Positions 50,776-62,573 of a DNA stretch of 64,000 bases are shown piece by piece. Origin of the DNA: Riptortus pedestris (Eukaryota > Arthropoda > Insecta > Hemiptera > Alydidae); the NCBI GenBank assembly GCA_019009955.1, contig CM032231.1, forward strand, positions 114,230,001 through 114,294,000, read 5' to 3'. The translations under genes and the position numbers were made by a program. The notes beneath the pieces are model-generated. The model was not told the origin of the DNA and did not search any database. It worked only from the letters and a program-made list of their open reading frames with translations. How positions within the stretch are numbered: position 1 is the first letter of the stretch; each line of letters begins with the position of its first letter.

Positions 50776-51609
50776 AAGAAAAAAAACAAAAATGCCTCGT
50801 TCCTTCACTGTTCTTTATTCGTTGTGACAGAGCACTTTCAGAGCATACGCTCCATCATCAGTGCCCTGCTGGCAAACAAATACCATAAAAAGTTTTATAA
50901 TATGTCATTTAATTGTAAAATTTAGAAAATATATGTACATGTCGATGGTCAAGAGTTAAAACATACAACTTAGTGTCCCAGTGAATATTTACAGAAATAA
51001 GAAAAACTATTTTCACAGATTAAAATTAAAAACTTGCCAGTAGAATATATACACAATTTCAATAAATAGTTAAAATAAATAAAAGAATATTTACAGTTAA
51101 AAAGTCTAAAATAGAATAAATAGTAAAAAACGAATAGTCCAATTAAAATTAAAAAAACCAAAAATGGTAAAATGAAGGAACAACCACCGGAGGAGCTACA
51201 GAAAGCAATGCATACAAAAACCGTAAAAGAAGAAAAAAAAAAAGATAAATAGAAAAGCGAGACAATGACTAACCTCTTCACAATGATGTGACAGGAACCA
51301 AGGATTCCCTGTGACTGAGGCCTCGGGACCGGAGAGCCATGAGAGAGGCTTCCGAGACATGCCTCAACCTGGTTCCTTCTCCCGTCTTATTAATATTCAG
51401 GCCTCCTTTTTTCATCCTATCTAGCTTTATGAATAGGTTTTCGGCTATGCTCAGGGTCTTGCCTTTTTTTGCTTCATATGAAGCATTTTCATTCATTTCT
51501 TTATTTTAACTATTTATTGAAATCTATTTATTGAATTATTATATTCTACTGAGAAGTTTTTAATTTTAATCTGTGAAAATAGTTTTTCTTATTTCTGTAA
51601 ATATTCACT
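50776..51609 (-). mobile_element. Candidate Penelope-like element remnant with inverted arms
   Basis: Segments 50980-51079 and 51500-51609 are near-perfect inverted repeats of ~100 bp around ~420 bp of more GC-rich DNA. That DNA holds a 72-codon minus frame (51496-51278: MNENASYEAKKGKTLSIAEN...). At 50813-50861, minus, is CACTGATGATGGAGC, GCTCTGAAAGTGC and AATAAAG. This CTGATGA-stem-GAAA layout is often seen near the ends of Penelope-like elements, where hammerhead motifs are known. The arms are certain; the class is a guess. Confidence 0.4.
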
Positions 51610-52230
51610 AATCAGACGCTGTAAATATTCACAAATATCACGCTTGTGATATCATCTCACTACGTATTCTTTATTTACATGTAAAACACCCATGAGTAGA
51701 AGGGGTTAATGAAGACAAAAAACAAGAAGGTACGAATAACTCGCTTAATACTATAGTGACGAAAAAATGCTATAAAAAACTATTTTCGAGCTTTAACAGT
51801 TTAAAAAGATTGATTCTATAACATTTAACGATCCGACAAATATTAACGGAGATATTTTGAATTTTCTATAAATATCTCGACTAATATTCAATATAGAGAA
51901 CATGTAAATAACATTTATGGAACATTACAGTTGCAATAAGATTGGTTCTATACAATTCTTCGATCCGACTCATAACGGATATATTTCGAATTTTCAAACT
52001 GGCCCGATTTCAGCCATTAACGAACTTCATCTTTCTTTTTACATAAAATGATTATATATCGAGCTTGGTAACGATTAGACAAGAATCGCTACCGCTAAAG
52101 CGGTGTCAGCCAAATATATATATAGTTTTGAACGGACCTCATTTACGTCATCTCCTGTGTAGGACCGATGGACAATTGAGGATTTTTTTGTAAGCTCAAT
52201 AGCTGATTTCCCGTAAGGTAAATCTGCTAA
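51610..52230 (+). mobile_element. Family 1 copy in the presumed AST-CCC intron
   Basis: Diverged 5' part, good internal block (CGATTTCAGCCATTAACGAA), a short TA run near 52113, GAACGGACCTCATTTACGTC, and 3' end GATTTCCCGTAAGGTAAATC-TGCTAA at 52230. It ends only ~240 bp upstream of the terminal exon. Confidence 0.8.
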
Positions 52231-52427
52231 ACCATTCTACTTGCAGGAGGTACCAAAAACATCACTGGTCATTTATTCAGTAAATGTCTTGTTAAAATGT
52301 AATTCACAACTGATGGGATGTTAACACAGCGCGTGTAAAATCATTTTGAAATGATGACTTTTTTTTCTAGAATATATTTCCTATTGTTCCTTGTATCCTG
52401 TTCTTTTACAACCCTTATTTATTATTC

Positions 52428-52468
52428 AGTATATGTTTTGGAGTAACATGCGTTGGGGTGTGTTCCAG
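52428..52468 (+). promoter_or_regulatory. Two candidate splice acceptors for the AST-CCC terminal exon
   Basis: A pyrimidine-rich tract (about 52381-52427) leads to TTATTCAG ending at 52429. A second AG follows GGTGTGTTCC and ends at 52468. Both keep the peptide frame open in phase 0. The second begins directly at the conserved acidic spacer; the first has the stronger tract. Which is used cannot be decided from this window. Confidence 0.5.
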
Positions 52469-52636
52469 AAGCTGGTGGACGACGACGGAAGCATCGAGAC
52501 TGCCCTCATGAACTATCTGTTCGCCAAGCAGGTGGTCAACAGGCTCCGCTCTCAGGTCGACGTCAGCGATCTCCAGAGGAAACGCTCCTACTGGAAGCAG
52601 TGCGCCTTCAACGCCGTTTCATGCTTCGGCAAGTAA
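52469..52636 (+). CDS. AST-CCC: Allatostatin C-type neuropeptide precursor (AST-CCC), 3'-terminal coding exon
   Basis: The exon encodes 55 residues and a TAA stop. It begins with an acidic spacer ([20 protein letters not shown]), continues through an Arg/Gln-rich linker, and reaches the convertase site QRKR at exon residues 36-39. The peptide [14 protein letters not shown] follows, then Gly (amide donor) and Lys. The two Cys, seven residues apart, form the disulfide loop of the allatostatin C family. The AVSCF-amide end is the triple-C form conserved across insects and crustaceans. Known role: a secreted neuropeptide acting on somatostatin-like GPCRs. Codons are strikingly GC-rich against AT-rich surroundings. 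The start is an inferred acceptor (GTGTGTTCCAG at 52458-52468, phase 0). An alternative in-frame acceptor with a better pyrimidine tract ends at 52429 and would add 13 residues. Upstream signal-peptide exon(s) were not found, so the gene is partial here. Peptide identity is near certain; the exon start is not. Confidence 0.95.
   Translation, partial: KLVDDDGSIETALMNYLFAKQVVNRLRSQVDVSDLQRKRSYWKQCAFNAVSCFGK
52586..52633 (+). other. Mature AST-CCC peptide [19 protein letters not shown] plus Gly-Lys
   Basis: Cleavage after RKR at 52577-52585 releases a 14-residue peptide (52586-52627). Gly at 52628-52630 donates the C-terminal amide after removal of Lys at 52631-52633. Cys6 and Cys13 are expected to be disulfide-linked. 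The C-terminal Gly-Lys predicts amidation, unlike classical AST-C, which has a free acid end. Confidence 0.93.
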
Positions 52637-52955
52637 ACGCAACACCCCCCACCCGTACAAACAAACAAAATGAACATTATACTCCCCAATTACCCCGCTA
52701 CCCGAACAGACACACACATATAAGACCTTACAAAACAGTAACTTCTTTAAGACCCGACAGAAATAGTTGTAACGACCCAACCCATCCAGAACCACTCCTC
52801 TCACTGGACAGCTGTTCAACTCATCCCAAAACCACAATGACCACCTGACCCGAAGGAAGGCTGTTCAGAAATAAATTATATTTAATATATATAATAATAT
52901 TATTTAATTGAATAATTATAAAATAGTGTGTAATAAATGTTGTGAAAACCTTTAA
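52637..52955 (+). other. 3' UTR of the AST-CCC transcript with two poly(A) signals
   Basis: The first 200 bases after the stop are C/A-rich and clearly different from the AT-rich surroundings. AATAAA occurs at 52870-52875 and again at 52932-52937. The second is followed by a G/T-rich stretch (TGTTGTG), a typical cleavage-site context. The transcript end near 52900 or 52955 is inferred. Confidence 0.6.
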
Positions 52956-52959
52956 GTAG

Positions 52960-55955
52960 ACAGTCTTTGTTCCCTGATGCTCTTCCATAGCCATTTGAGT
53001 TCCTCTGCCTGAAAAAAAGCATGTTTTCATCATTATCTTTGTGATCAATAAAGAATTCAATAGCTTTGTTGTGTTCATTCGTATTCACCCTCATGCACGC
53101 AATTCACAGTACACCACAGTAAAGAGCACTTCTCACCGACATGGTTCTTTCTCAAGAAAATTCGAAAACTTAATGTTCATAAAAATATAAAGCAAAAAGA
53201 TAACAAAAGTATAGTGATAAATAAATTTCACAGAAATACAAACTTCTACTTGGTTGAGCTTCCGGCATGGTTCAGACCAGTCACGCTTTTTTCCTATCAA
53301 TATTTCTTCAGTTTTTCCAACCGGCTTCCTCAGTAAGAGAGTTTTTAATAAATACAACCTTTAGCTCTTTTATGTGTCCATTTATCGCTTCCATAGTCTA
53401 TTCCGCAAATGTAGAGAAATTAAGCATCTAAGGAAGCCGGTTAGAATACAAGAGAAATATTGTGGTGAAAATCGTAACACTTCTGGAGAAAGCTATATTT
53501 CAAACAGTTTTAATAGGTCTGAAACCCCAAAGGTAAAAAACATCATACACAATCAAAATAAAACACATTTCTTAAATAGTTGAGAAAGAATCAGATAACA
53601 TTTATTGGCTCTCATCTTTCAACATCATCATGTGAAAGGTTATTCCACAAACAATGAAATAAATATACACAAAAGGTATTTAAAAGAAACAGTATGAAAA
53701 ATGAAAACCAAAACAGAAGAAAATTATATATATGAAAATGGAAAAATATGTGATAATTTGTTACAAAACTCAACTCAAAAATAACAAAAAAACTTCTTAT
53801 AATATCTTCATATACAATAATAAAATGATCTAATATTCAATTCACATAAATGGCAGGTAAAAGTGTTTAAAACTCTACAATTGAAATTAAATTATCAACT
53901 GAGTCTGGTTAAGCAAAATAAGCAAAACAAAGGTACGAGTCATTATAAAAAAAGTATTCTTAAATATGTATTAAGGATCTCAAAATAAATATGAGATTTA
54001 AAAAAAACATTGAAGTTATGAATAATCACTTTTTCGAAAAGAAAATGGGTTGGTCTCAAGACGAATAGGAAGTTTTATGTTTCATTTTGATTTTATATAT
54101 CCTATTCCAAATTGATAAGCAATCGGTATATATTGAAAGAAAAAAGATTTAACCAGTAAACAAATTGATAAAGTTTTTCCTTTTTTTTTATTATTTAAAT
54201 TTATTTGTCTATCTTATTTGACAAAGTAGAAAAAATAAAAATAAACCAAGATATTTAAGGGAGGTTTAACTTACGGATCCATTATTTGGAATCTACACAG
54301 GCCGAGGAGGCTAGTGAGTTCTGCTATAAATGGTCGTGAGCAACATGCTGATCTTATATTCTTCAATCAGCATTATTTATTTACTTGTTTGTTAGAGAGC
54401 ACCGCAACGTTGGCGATAAAAATTTAATACGAAAAATAAACACAATTATAACCCTCTGCAAAGTAAGTTGCCAAAAGATTATTTTGCAGATCATAATTAT
54501 TCATTTGAAACAACGATGCATAATCCAAATGTCGAATATAAGTATTTACTAAAAATATAGTATATTTCGAAAGGGTAAGTTTACATTAGTTAAAAACGGT
54601 TAATTTTAGGCATAGCAAAAAATAAATGTTATATTATTTTTTTATTTTATTATCTTAAGTCATGAATGTTACCTAGATTATAGAAAAAAAACTAAACTGT
54701 TTGCCCTTCCCCTCCTCAAAAATCAAAGCACGCCTAACATATTATACCTAAGCATGTAGCCTAGAGTTTTAGTAGTAATCAACAGAAATTCACAGGTTCA
54801 CTATTGAATCTATATTTTACGTTTCCACGGGAAACAAGTGTATTCCTAGTTCAACCCTCCAGCAATGGTTATCACCGCAAGTACTAATACATTTCACAAA
54901 TATGACCAAATTTCAAAAATATTTCCACACAAAAAATGCACTGACATCGCATAACTACCTATATTTTTCCTCAGGCCTTTCGTCTAAGTACAAACGTATC
55001 ACAGAAGGTCAATAAATTCTAAAGCATAGACCGACGTAAGAAACAAGATCTTGCCAAAAGAGAATAAATTCAAATACGAACCAGAAGCTTAATAAAGAAA
55101 TAAATACCACAGGTAGTTTAGGATAAAACAAAGTTACAAATATTATGCAGTGAAACACTTATGAGCTACAATTGTCTCTTTTCTACGCCAGGATACAGAG
55201 TTCGTGGGGAAAATCTACTAGTACTAAGTTAAAACAAGAAAATTTACTACGGAAAAATGGAAACCGTAATACATCATTTTTAAAAATTCTAGCTTGTGGC
55301 ACATCTTGGAGATTAAATTAATAAAAAAAAAAGTTCGTTATAAAAGTAACATGTTTTCATGAAATTATATATTTTTTTAAAACAGGCTAAGTAATAATTT
55401 AGGTAAATAAATGAATTAATACGTATGTTACACATAAAAATATATTTCAAGAAAAAAAAAAATATGCTAAAATCCAACAATTTATAACATGACAGGAAGA
55501 AGTTATTCGGAGCATACTTTGTGAATAGTATATTCTTCTAGATCCACCTTCCAAAATCAATAAATGTAATACCATTATTCATATATTACGCAATTGTCAC
55601 ATTTTATATTCACAGAGACTCAATAAAAAAAAAAAAATTAGAAATGTATATGGATAAACATCAGCAACTGAGGAGAAACAAGTTTTATACTCCCTATTGA
55701 GAAAAACTATTAACTTATCACATGGTCGAACAAAACCGGTCATGCAGGATTTTCTCATGTTAGAGAATATAAAGAAATAATTAATTAGTAATATGGGAAT
55801 TTCCACTTATTAGTGACCTTAATTAATTAAATAATACATTGAACTGGGTAATATTTGAAAAATGCAGTTCCATCGTTCCATTCCCAATAGTTACATAGAA
55901 AACGTGGATGCCTCGGACAATTATATTTCTCTATACGAACATAAGTAATTCTCAC
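52960..55955. other. AT-rich DNA downstream of AST-CCC; no gene seen
   Basis: A perfect 12-bp inverted pair AACCGGCTTCCT (53319) / AGGAAGCCGGTT (53431) lies about 100 bp apart. Otherwise very AT-rich with no repeat family recognised. Confidence 0.55.
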
Positions 55956-55959
55956 ACAG

Positions 55960-56165
55960 CTCGAATCGTTATTATTATTATTTATTAACGTCCACTTCTT
56001 GCAACTAAGGCTAATCGGGACGGGTTATCTACAGGTTACCACCCTTTTCTAGCCAGGGTGGGATTTTAGGATGTTATTTAATGAATTTCGTCACTAAATA
56101 ATTTCCTTTGCCCAGGCAAGAATCGAACTCGCCACTCTAGGTTTACCATCGTTAGAAAAACTTAG
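55960..56165 (-). mobile_element. tRNA-derived SINE copy
   Basis: Minus strand: B box GGCGAGTTCGATTCTTGCC at about 56125, body with CCCACCCTGGCTAGAAAAGG, GTAGATAACCCGTCCCGATT, GTGGACGTTAATAAATAAT and an (AAT)n tail at 55966. Confidence 0.78.
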
Positions 56166-56934
56166 ATGGAATTCACAGTATTAAATAAGCAAGGAATATT
56201 TAATTTCTATATCAAAAACACATAATATAAAAGTAGAAGCAACATAAACAAAAAATAGTAAAAAAATTAAACAATTAACCTAATTTAAGCATTCTAAAGA
56301 TTTGTCAATATTAGTAAATATTCTATTATATTAGTTGTCAATATTCTAAAGAAATGTCAATATTAATATATTTGACTATTTCCTCTGGACAATGGCTTAA
56401 AACATTTTCTGAGCTTATAAAGTTTCAGTTAATCATTGTCATATCGTAGCTGCTAATCAATGAAGACAACTTATCAAGGATACGGATGACGCCTAAGGCT
56501 GAGATTGTTTTTCTTTATTTTTTAAGCTCCTGAAGAGCCACCAGAAGGAATTGAGACAAGTAGTGCTAAATGCTAATAAACTATTTACACAGCAAGTGGT
56601 AACTCATTAATCCATCTCCAGTTATAAATATGGATTTTTGAATATAAAAATAAATAGTAAGTGTAAAATGAATATATAAACCGAAAGGTGTTACTGATAA
56701 GATACAAATGTTAAATCTAATATAAATAGTATGCAATATAAATAAAATTGTTCTGAACTTTTTCGTGTCGCTGGAATAGCCTCTCACAAGATGTGCCACA
56801 GTAGAAATTTAGCCCCCTTCCTGCTCGTCTCATTTTTTGTATTTTTTGAAATTAGTTCTTTCTTTTTTTTCTTTTTTTAACCTTTTGACACAACTTTTCT
56901 GAATTTTTTTTTTGTTGCAAAAATACTTTTATAG

Positions 56935-57054
56935 GACAAAAACGAGAAGGAGGGGGCCGCGGCCGAAGCCTCTATTCTGGCAGAAATGACCACGGGAAAT
57001 GGACCTTCTTCACACATCTATTTTCGTTTTAAATTTCCTTTGCTCACTTGTTAA
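56935..57054 (+). CDS. Candidate orphan exon in a GC-rich island (unidentified)
   Basis: A long T-rich tract ending in TTTTATAG at 56934 looks like a good splice acceptor. It is followed by a GC-rich stretch in very AT-rich DNA. Reading from GAC gives 39 codons to TAA at 57052, starting DKNEKEGAAAEASILAEMTT. The mix of acidic and Ala codons is coding-like, but no family is recognised. The GC-rich core (about 56940-57000) is shorter than the open frame. The opposite strand also reads open (MCEEGPFPVVISARIEASAA on the minus strand from 57017), so the strand is uncertain. It could instead be a first exon, a structured RNA or a conserved non-coding element. Confidence 0.25.
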   Translation, partial: DKNEKEGAAAEASILAEMTTGNGPSSHIYFRFKFPLLTC

Positions 57055-60000
57055 AAATAATGAATAAAAAAAACACCATTACCTAAAGATTGATCCTTTT
57101 TCGACTGTCACTCAAAGTTTTATTTTTTTAGAAGGCTTTGTCTTTGTAAATTATTCTGGCAAATAAATACTTACTTGTGTAAATAGACAGAAAATTAGTA
57201 AAAAAGTCCTTTTTTTTCAAGTATTCTACCCATTATCCTCATATTATAAGGCGTGCTTTGATTATTTTCCATCAGACTATTAGAAATTCGAATTTATAAG
57301 TATGGAAAACAATAAAACATAAGAAAATGTATCTGTAAGGTTAGTACATTTAATTCATATGCCTATTTTTAAAGTTCATGAAACAAATATTCAAGGCATG
57401 CGAAGAAAACATATATTGAAGACTATTGCTTTCTCGCGTAAATAACACAAGAAAAATAAATATTAAAAGAACTTTATTTTCCGTTTACAAGATGAATAGA
57501 TTATATTCTTGAGCTAAAATTATAATTCAACCCATAGTTTGCTGAAGGCAAACAAAATTAAACTTTTCGAACAAAGTTAGCCTTATCATAGATAAATATC
57601 ATAAATAATAGTATAAAGAAATATTAATGAAATACTAAAAGAGAACCATCCATTTTAATTCAATGCTAATAGGGAAAAAGTGAAGCTTTTACTATAACTT
57701 TGATTATCCAATACTAAATCTGATTTTCATTACACAAATTATTCAAATATATTATTTCGATGTTCATTCAACTGCACAACCATGACTAGAGCATGATATA
57801 TGAGCATAAAAATTAACACTTCATGAGAAAAAAAAAATCACAATATACAGAAATGTATAATACAAAATGAATAAACTTCGCGAGATATTTTAACAATCAT
57901 TTTAACAAATTTTGATATAATCATAATAAAATACAGAACATATCGATTATTCCATGTTCCTGCAGAAGAGGATAGCAAAGAAGTGTCGGCCATTATAACA
58001 TTTAAAAGCATGATTCCAAGGAAAAACGTAAGCATAAGAACAAATAATATAAATAAAACACAAATCAACGGGAGTAAACATAATAAGGTATATGCAAAGG
58101 TAAGTAAACTAATATATACATTCTTGTAAAAATATAAGGGGTTGTCTTTCCTTTTAGTAGATATATTACCTCGAAAGTAAATATGTATGACACATATAAA
58201 CTTAATATACATTTTCCTTCAAGAAGTCTCTTCTCCTACTACTACTATTATACAACTCTAAAAAAATACTTCAGAGGTTGGAGTAAAAAATATATAACGT
58301 ACTACATTGATCCTATAAATAAATTTAAAGCACATTGATGTGGGGGAATGTATCGCTGATTTGCGTTGAATAAGTTTGTGAGAATCCATACTAGCTCAAA
58401 AAAACAAAAATAACAATAAAAATATTTATATATTCTATATTTCCGTTTCTCCCACGTTTGGCTAACTTGGCTAGCTAACATAATGTTAGACCAATTATAT
58501 ATTATTCAGGTAAATTTTTACCAAAAATATTATTGGGCAGATGAATTAAAATTAAACAGCATAACAATGAGGGGGAGAAGAAAAATGAAATATAAAACTT
58601 CTGTAAGAAATTAATTAGTCACAGCCATATTTTCGTAATAAAACTGCAAACAACAGTTTCTAAAATTAAATCCAAAAAGATAAAACAAACAAGTAAAAAA
58701 CTTAGAGACCAGTTTCGGAAGGTTTTATAGGTGATTTATTTCCAGTATGTATAGTTCTTGTCAATTTATAAACAAATATTGACCTATTATTCTATTACAG
58801 GCAATCAAATATATTTGTAAGATATTTCTATTGTAAAATACATAAATTTACCAAATGTGTGTTTTATGTTCTATTAATTTTATTATAGAATGGTTGAAGA
58901 ATCTTAAATGAAAGCGTGATATTGACTATTTTTAGTTCTAATTTTTATTTAACAAATTGTTAAATGTCTATAATTTAATTCAATTTTTTTTAAGAATATG
59001 AAAGAGAATTATATGTTTCATGATAGGTGTCACATTTCAAATTATTTAGTATTGTATTCATTTATTACATTAGATATATTTTTATGATTGATGATGTTTT
59101 AAATTATTTTTTATTTCATCTTAAGACAATATCTACTGTATGTGATCAAAATGTACTTTACTCTTTAAAGCAGGATAACGTCATATTCCTAAAGAAGAAA
59201 CGTTATCAAAAGTAAAACATTGTAAAGAGCTTAGTATACTTGTAAAAGTAAAAAAAAAATAGTATACTTGTAAAAGAAGGCAGCTGCTTTACATCGAGAA
59301 TGACAAATTTATTCATATATTTTTGTTTTCCAATTTTTTCGCTATAAATTAGTTAATATGTAAACTAAGTAATTCAATTTTAAATTATACATACTATGTA
59401 ACTATATATACTATCTTGGTTTATTTATAAAAAATTGTGAAGAATCCAAGCTATGTTTTTATTATTATTAAAAGTAATAATTAAATCATATGGCTGTCAG
59501 TCTAGTGAGTCGAATAAAAGTTGGCTCCCTTGAGGTTGAACTCTTCTAACGAAATATATTTAATAAAGAATGTTTATTCTGATTCTAAGAATGTATGAAT
59601 ATAACTCTTCCTTACAAATTGTATAAGATGAACATCTAAATCAATAAAATTCTACTTGCTTATTCCTTACAAATAGAAGGAGCAAGATTGATATCCAATC
59701 CAATTATAAGATAACTTTTAACTCAATAGTTGCTATGAAATTATGGTTTATAGAAGAAAGAAATAGACCGACTGTAAATCCAATTATAATAAATAAACTT
59801 TTGACCTAAATGTAAGTAATTATTTTTCTTTTTTGTATACCCAGTTCCTTTGCAGACCTTGAAGTTCGTAAGCCATCATAACCAGTTTCTAAGTCTTCGT
59901 CTAAGCCTGGGACAAGGTTTTGTAGTCAAGTTTTATCATCCTAGGTCAGCTTCGTTGCCGACAATCCGCAAATATCGCATTCATTGCCTTATAGAGAAAG

Positions 60001-60167
60001 CCGATTGGGTCAATGAGGAAATCATGACACAACTGTTATATGGTGTAATGTTAATTTTATTGGGATAACATTTAGAGAAAGAAGTTTATTTAGGAGGCGT
60101 TCGGAACTCTAAGGTTAGCTGAGTAAATGGTGGCTTAGATTTTTGAAAGTACGGAATTGAATCATAT
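57055..60167. other. Very AT-rich DNA; no gene seen
   Basis: Long AT-rich stretch. A 17-bp direct repeat (TAGTATACTTGTAAAAG) occurs near 59230 and 59260. The open frame at 59850-60068 was considered but not recognised. Confidence 0.55.
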
Positions 60168-60859
60168 AAAAGTCCGTCACGCAGGGGCTAACTAAGAACT
60201 AAAACTAAGCAGATTTCCCAAGTGAAGTTTTACAATAGAGAAATCTGCATACTGGTAACACAACACCACCGAGATTAAATACAAACAGTAATGAGAAATC
60301 TTTCAGTTAATTAAAATAAATTCCCAACTGAAACGGCTTCTGAATTGTAAGAATAATTTATATTTTAATAACTCAAATTTTAGTAGTCCAAGAACTAAAT
60401 AAGGGGGGGGGGCGAATGAACAGAACGTATTTGCATAAATCTCACAAAGTAAAGAAAGTAAGGTAAGGTTAGAAACGACAGGTAAGGTTAGAAGAAGCTT
60501 CCACCAGAGCCGAGAAGTTACGAAAATGGCCGACCTAATCCGAACTATACCCGACCACATGTCTCACAGACTTCATAAAAATGCAAATATCTCGGTTAAT
60601 ATTCAAGATAGAGAATAAATGTATACAAGAATATTTATAGTAAATTTAATTTGCAATAAGATTGGTTCTATACAATATTTTGATCCGATGCATAATAACG
60701 GAGATATTTCGAATTTTTGAAAATCCCCCTTCTAAACCCTCCCTCCCTCTAGTCCGATTTCAGCCATTAACGAACTTGATCTGTCTTTTTACATAAAACG
60801 GTTAAATATCGAGTTTCGTAACGATCAAACAAAAATTGCGACCGCTAGAGCGTTAACAG

Positions 60860-60933
<74 letters not shown>

Positions 60934-61037
60934 TTTTGAACGGACCTCATTTTCGACATCTCCTGACTAGGCTCGATGGACATTTGAAGAAATTTTTCGA
61001 AAATTGCGTCATGAGTACGACCTCAATAGCTGATTTC
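60168..61037 (+). mobile_element. Family 1 (HINE/DINE-like), near-complete copy
   Basis: 5' end AAAAGTCCGTCACGCAGGGG (terminal hairpin partly lost), then AAGCAGATTTCCC. It has the internal conserved block (GAACTTGATC, CGCTAGAGCG), a (TA)n run at 60864-60928, GAACGGACCTCATTTTCG and ATCTCCTG. The perfect 3' palindrome GATTTCCCTTAAGGGAAATC ends in TGCTAA. AGCAGATTTCCC and GGGAAATCTGCT are subterminal inverted repeats. There is no transposase ORF. Confidence 0.85.
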
Positions 61038-61464
61038 CCTTAAGGGAAATCTGCTAAAAAGAAGAGGTAATAATATTTTTGATAAAAGGGTAGACTGCTA
61101 CTGAAACTAACGGGAAAAATTGGTTTGTATTTATTGAATGGTAGATTGACGTTTACATATTAAACCCTACCTGAGTTACCCGTCGTTAACAGGTTAAAAT
61201 AAATGATTTTCCGTGAGAATATAAAGATTATATGTACGACATAATCTATATTCCATATTCATATTCATCTATAGCATAAATACCCTGAAACATGAACAGC
61301 AAATGTGCATTCATTTTTTAAACCTGAGATATAAGAAGTTAGACGATTTTATGTGTTACCATTGTTGTTATCCGTAAACGAATTGGTATTATAATAATAA
61401 TGTCTTCGTCGATATATAAATATTTGATTAGCGGAAGAACTAACTAATACACTTAAATAATAAA

Positions 61465-61630
61465 CATAGAGTGGCGAGTTCGATTCTCGCCCTGGGCAAT
61501 AGGAGTTTATTTAGTGACGGAATTCACTAAATAAAATCCTTAGTCCCACCCTGCTAGAAGAGGGTGGTAACCTGTAGATAACCCGTCTCAATTAGCTTTA
61601 GTTGCTAAAATTTGGCTTTAATAAATAGTT
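61465..61630 (+). mobile_element. tRNA-derived SINE copy (best B box)
   Basis: GGCGAGTTCGATTCTCGCC at 61474 is a near-consensus RNA polymerase III B box. The body continues CTTAGTCCCACCCTG, GGTGGTAACCTGTAGATAAC and GCTTTAATAAAT. The A-box half is truncated. Confidence 0.78.
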
Positions 61631-62426
61631 TATTTTTAAATAATACATTCAATGTCATCTGTTAACGGTTATATTATTGTTTGAAGCAAGAAGCTCTTCA
61701 CATTCGGGGAAAACATAATATAAAACTTTGTATTCTGCTGTAATACCTTACAAGGAGGAATGATGTGTTGTAGAAGTATAAATTAATTAGCAAATGTATT
61801 TATGAGTCTTTGTCTGTTAAAATACAAAGGGTTTCCCGTGGAAATCTATTTGAGGGTATTTCAAATTCCCTTCGTATCGTAACTTAATATAAACTACGTT
61901 GATAAAATTCACTCCCTATATAAATATGAAATACACATTTATAATGTTATACGACCAAAAGTTGGTAGTCAGAATTTTGAACTTAATAAATCTAAGCAGC
62001 GTATTAGAACTGAAAAACACACTTTAAAAACAATTTGATGTTTTAATTTTTTTTCTATAACATCAATATAAATGAGAATTTTGACAAGCTTAAGTTTTGG
62101 CATCGAAGTATACCATTTTCTTCAGTCGATGGTAGTAAAGTATAAATTAGCCCAAGTTGAGAATATCCGGAGCCCTGATATAAATATATAAAGAGAGGCA
62201 ACTCTCTTGGAACACTAATGAATTATATGTGTTTAGTGAAAGGAAGACGAATGTCAATATGCAAACTCTAAATAAAGTTGTAGGACCGTAAAATAGATTT
62301 TAAACACAATTTGTTACATATTTCCCATAAAATCGATATTAACGAAGATATTCGAAGAAGAGGACAGAGCCTACCCCACCCCCACTACTGAGGGTGGTAC
62401 TAATTAGTGACTGGTGTTTTACTCAT

Positions 62427-62506
62427 GACGCGATTTTCAAAATATTTCTTCTAATGTCCATCGATCCTACCCAGGAAATGACGAAAATGAGGTCCGTTCA
62501 AAACTA

Positions 62507-62573
<67 letters not shown>

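Noticed and set aside
51278..51496. 72-codon minus frame as an independent gene
   Set aside because: It sits between inverted arms of a repeat-like unit and is more likely part of that element.
52453..52848. 131-codon frame overlapping the neuropeptide exon
   Set aside because: It is a shadow in another frame of the AST-CCC exon and its 3' UTR.
59850..60068. 72-codon frame with moderate GC
   Set aside because: No recognisable domain, start context or splice sites; it lies just before a Family 1 copy.
61474..61492. Possible tRNA gene (B-box-like GAGTTCGATTCTC)
   Set aside because: No acceptor stem or cloverleaf, and the downstream body is shared with six other SINE copies.
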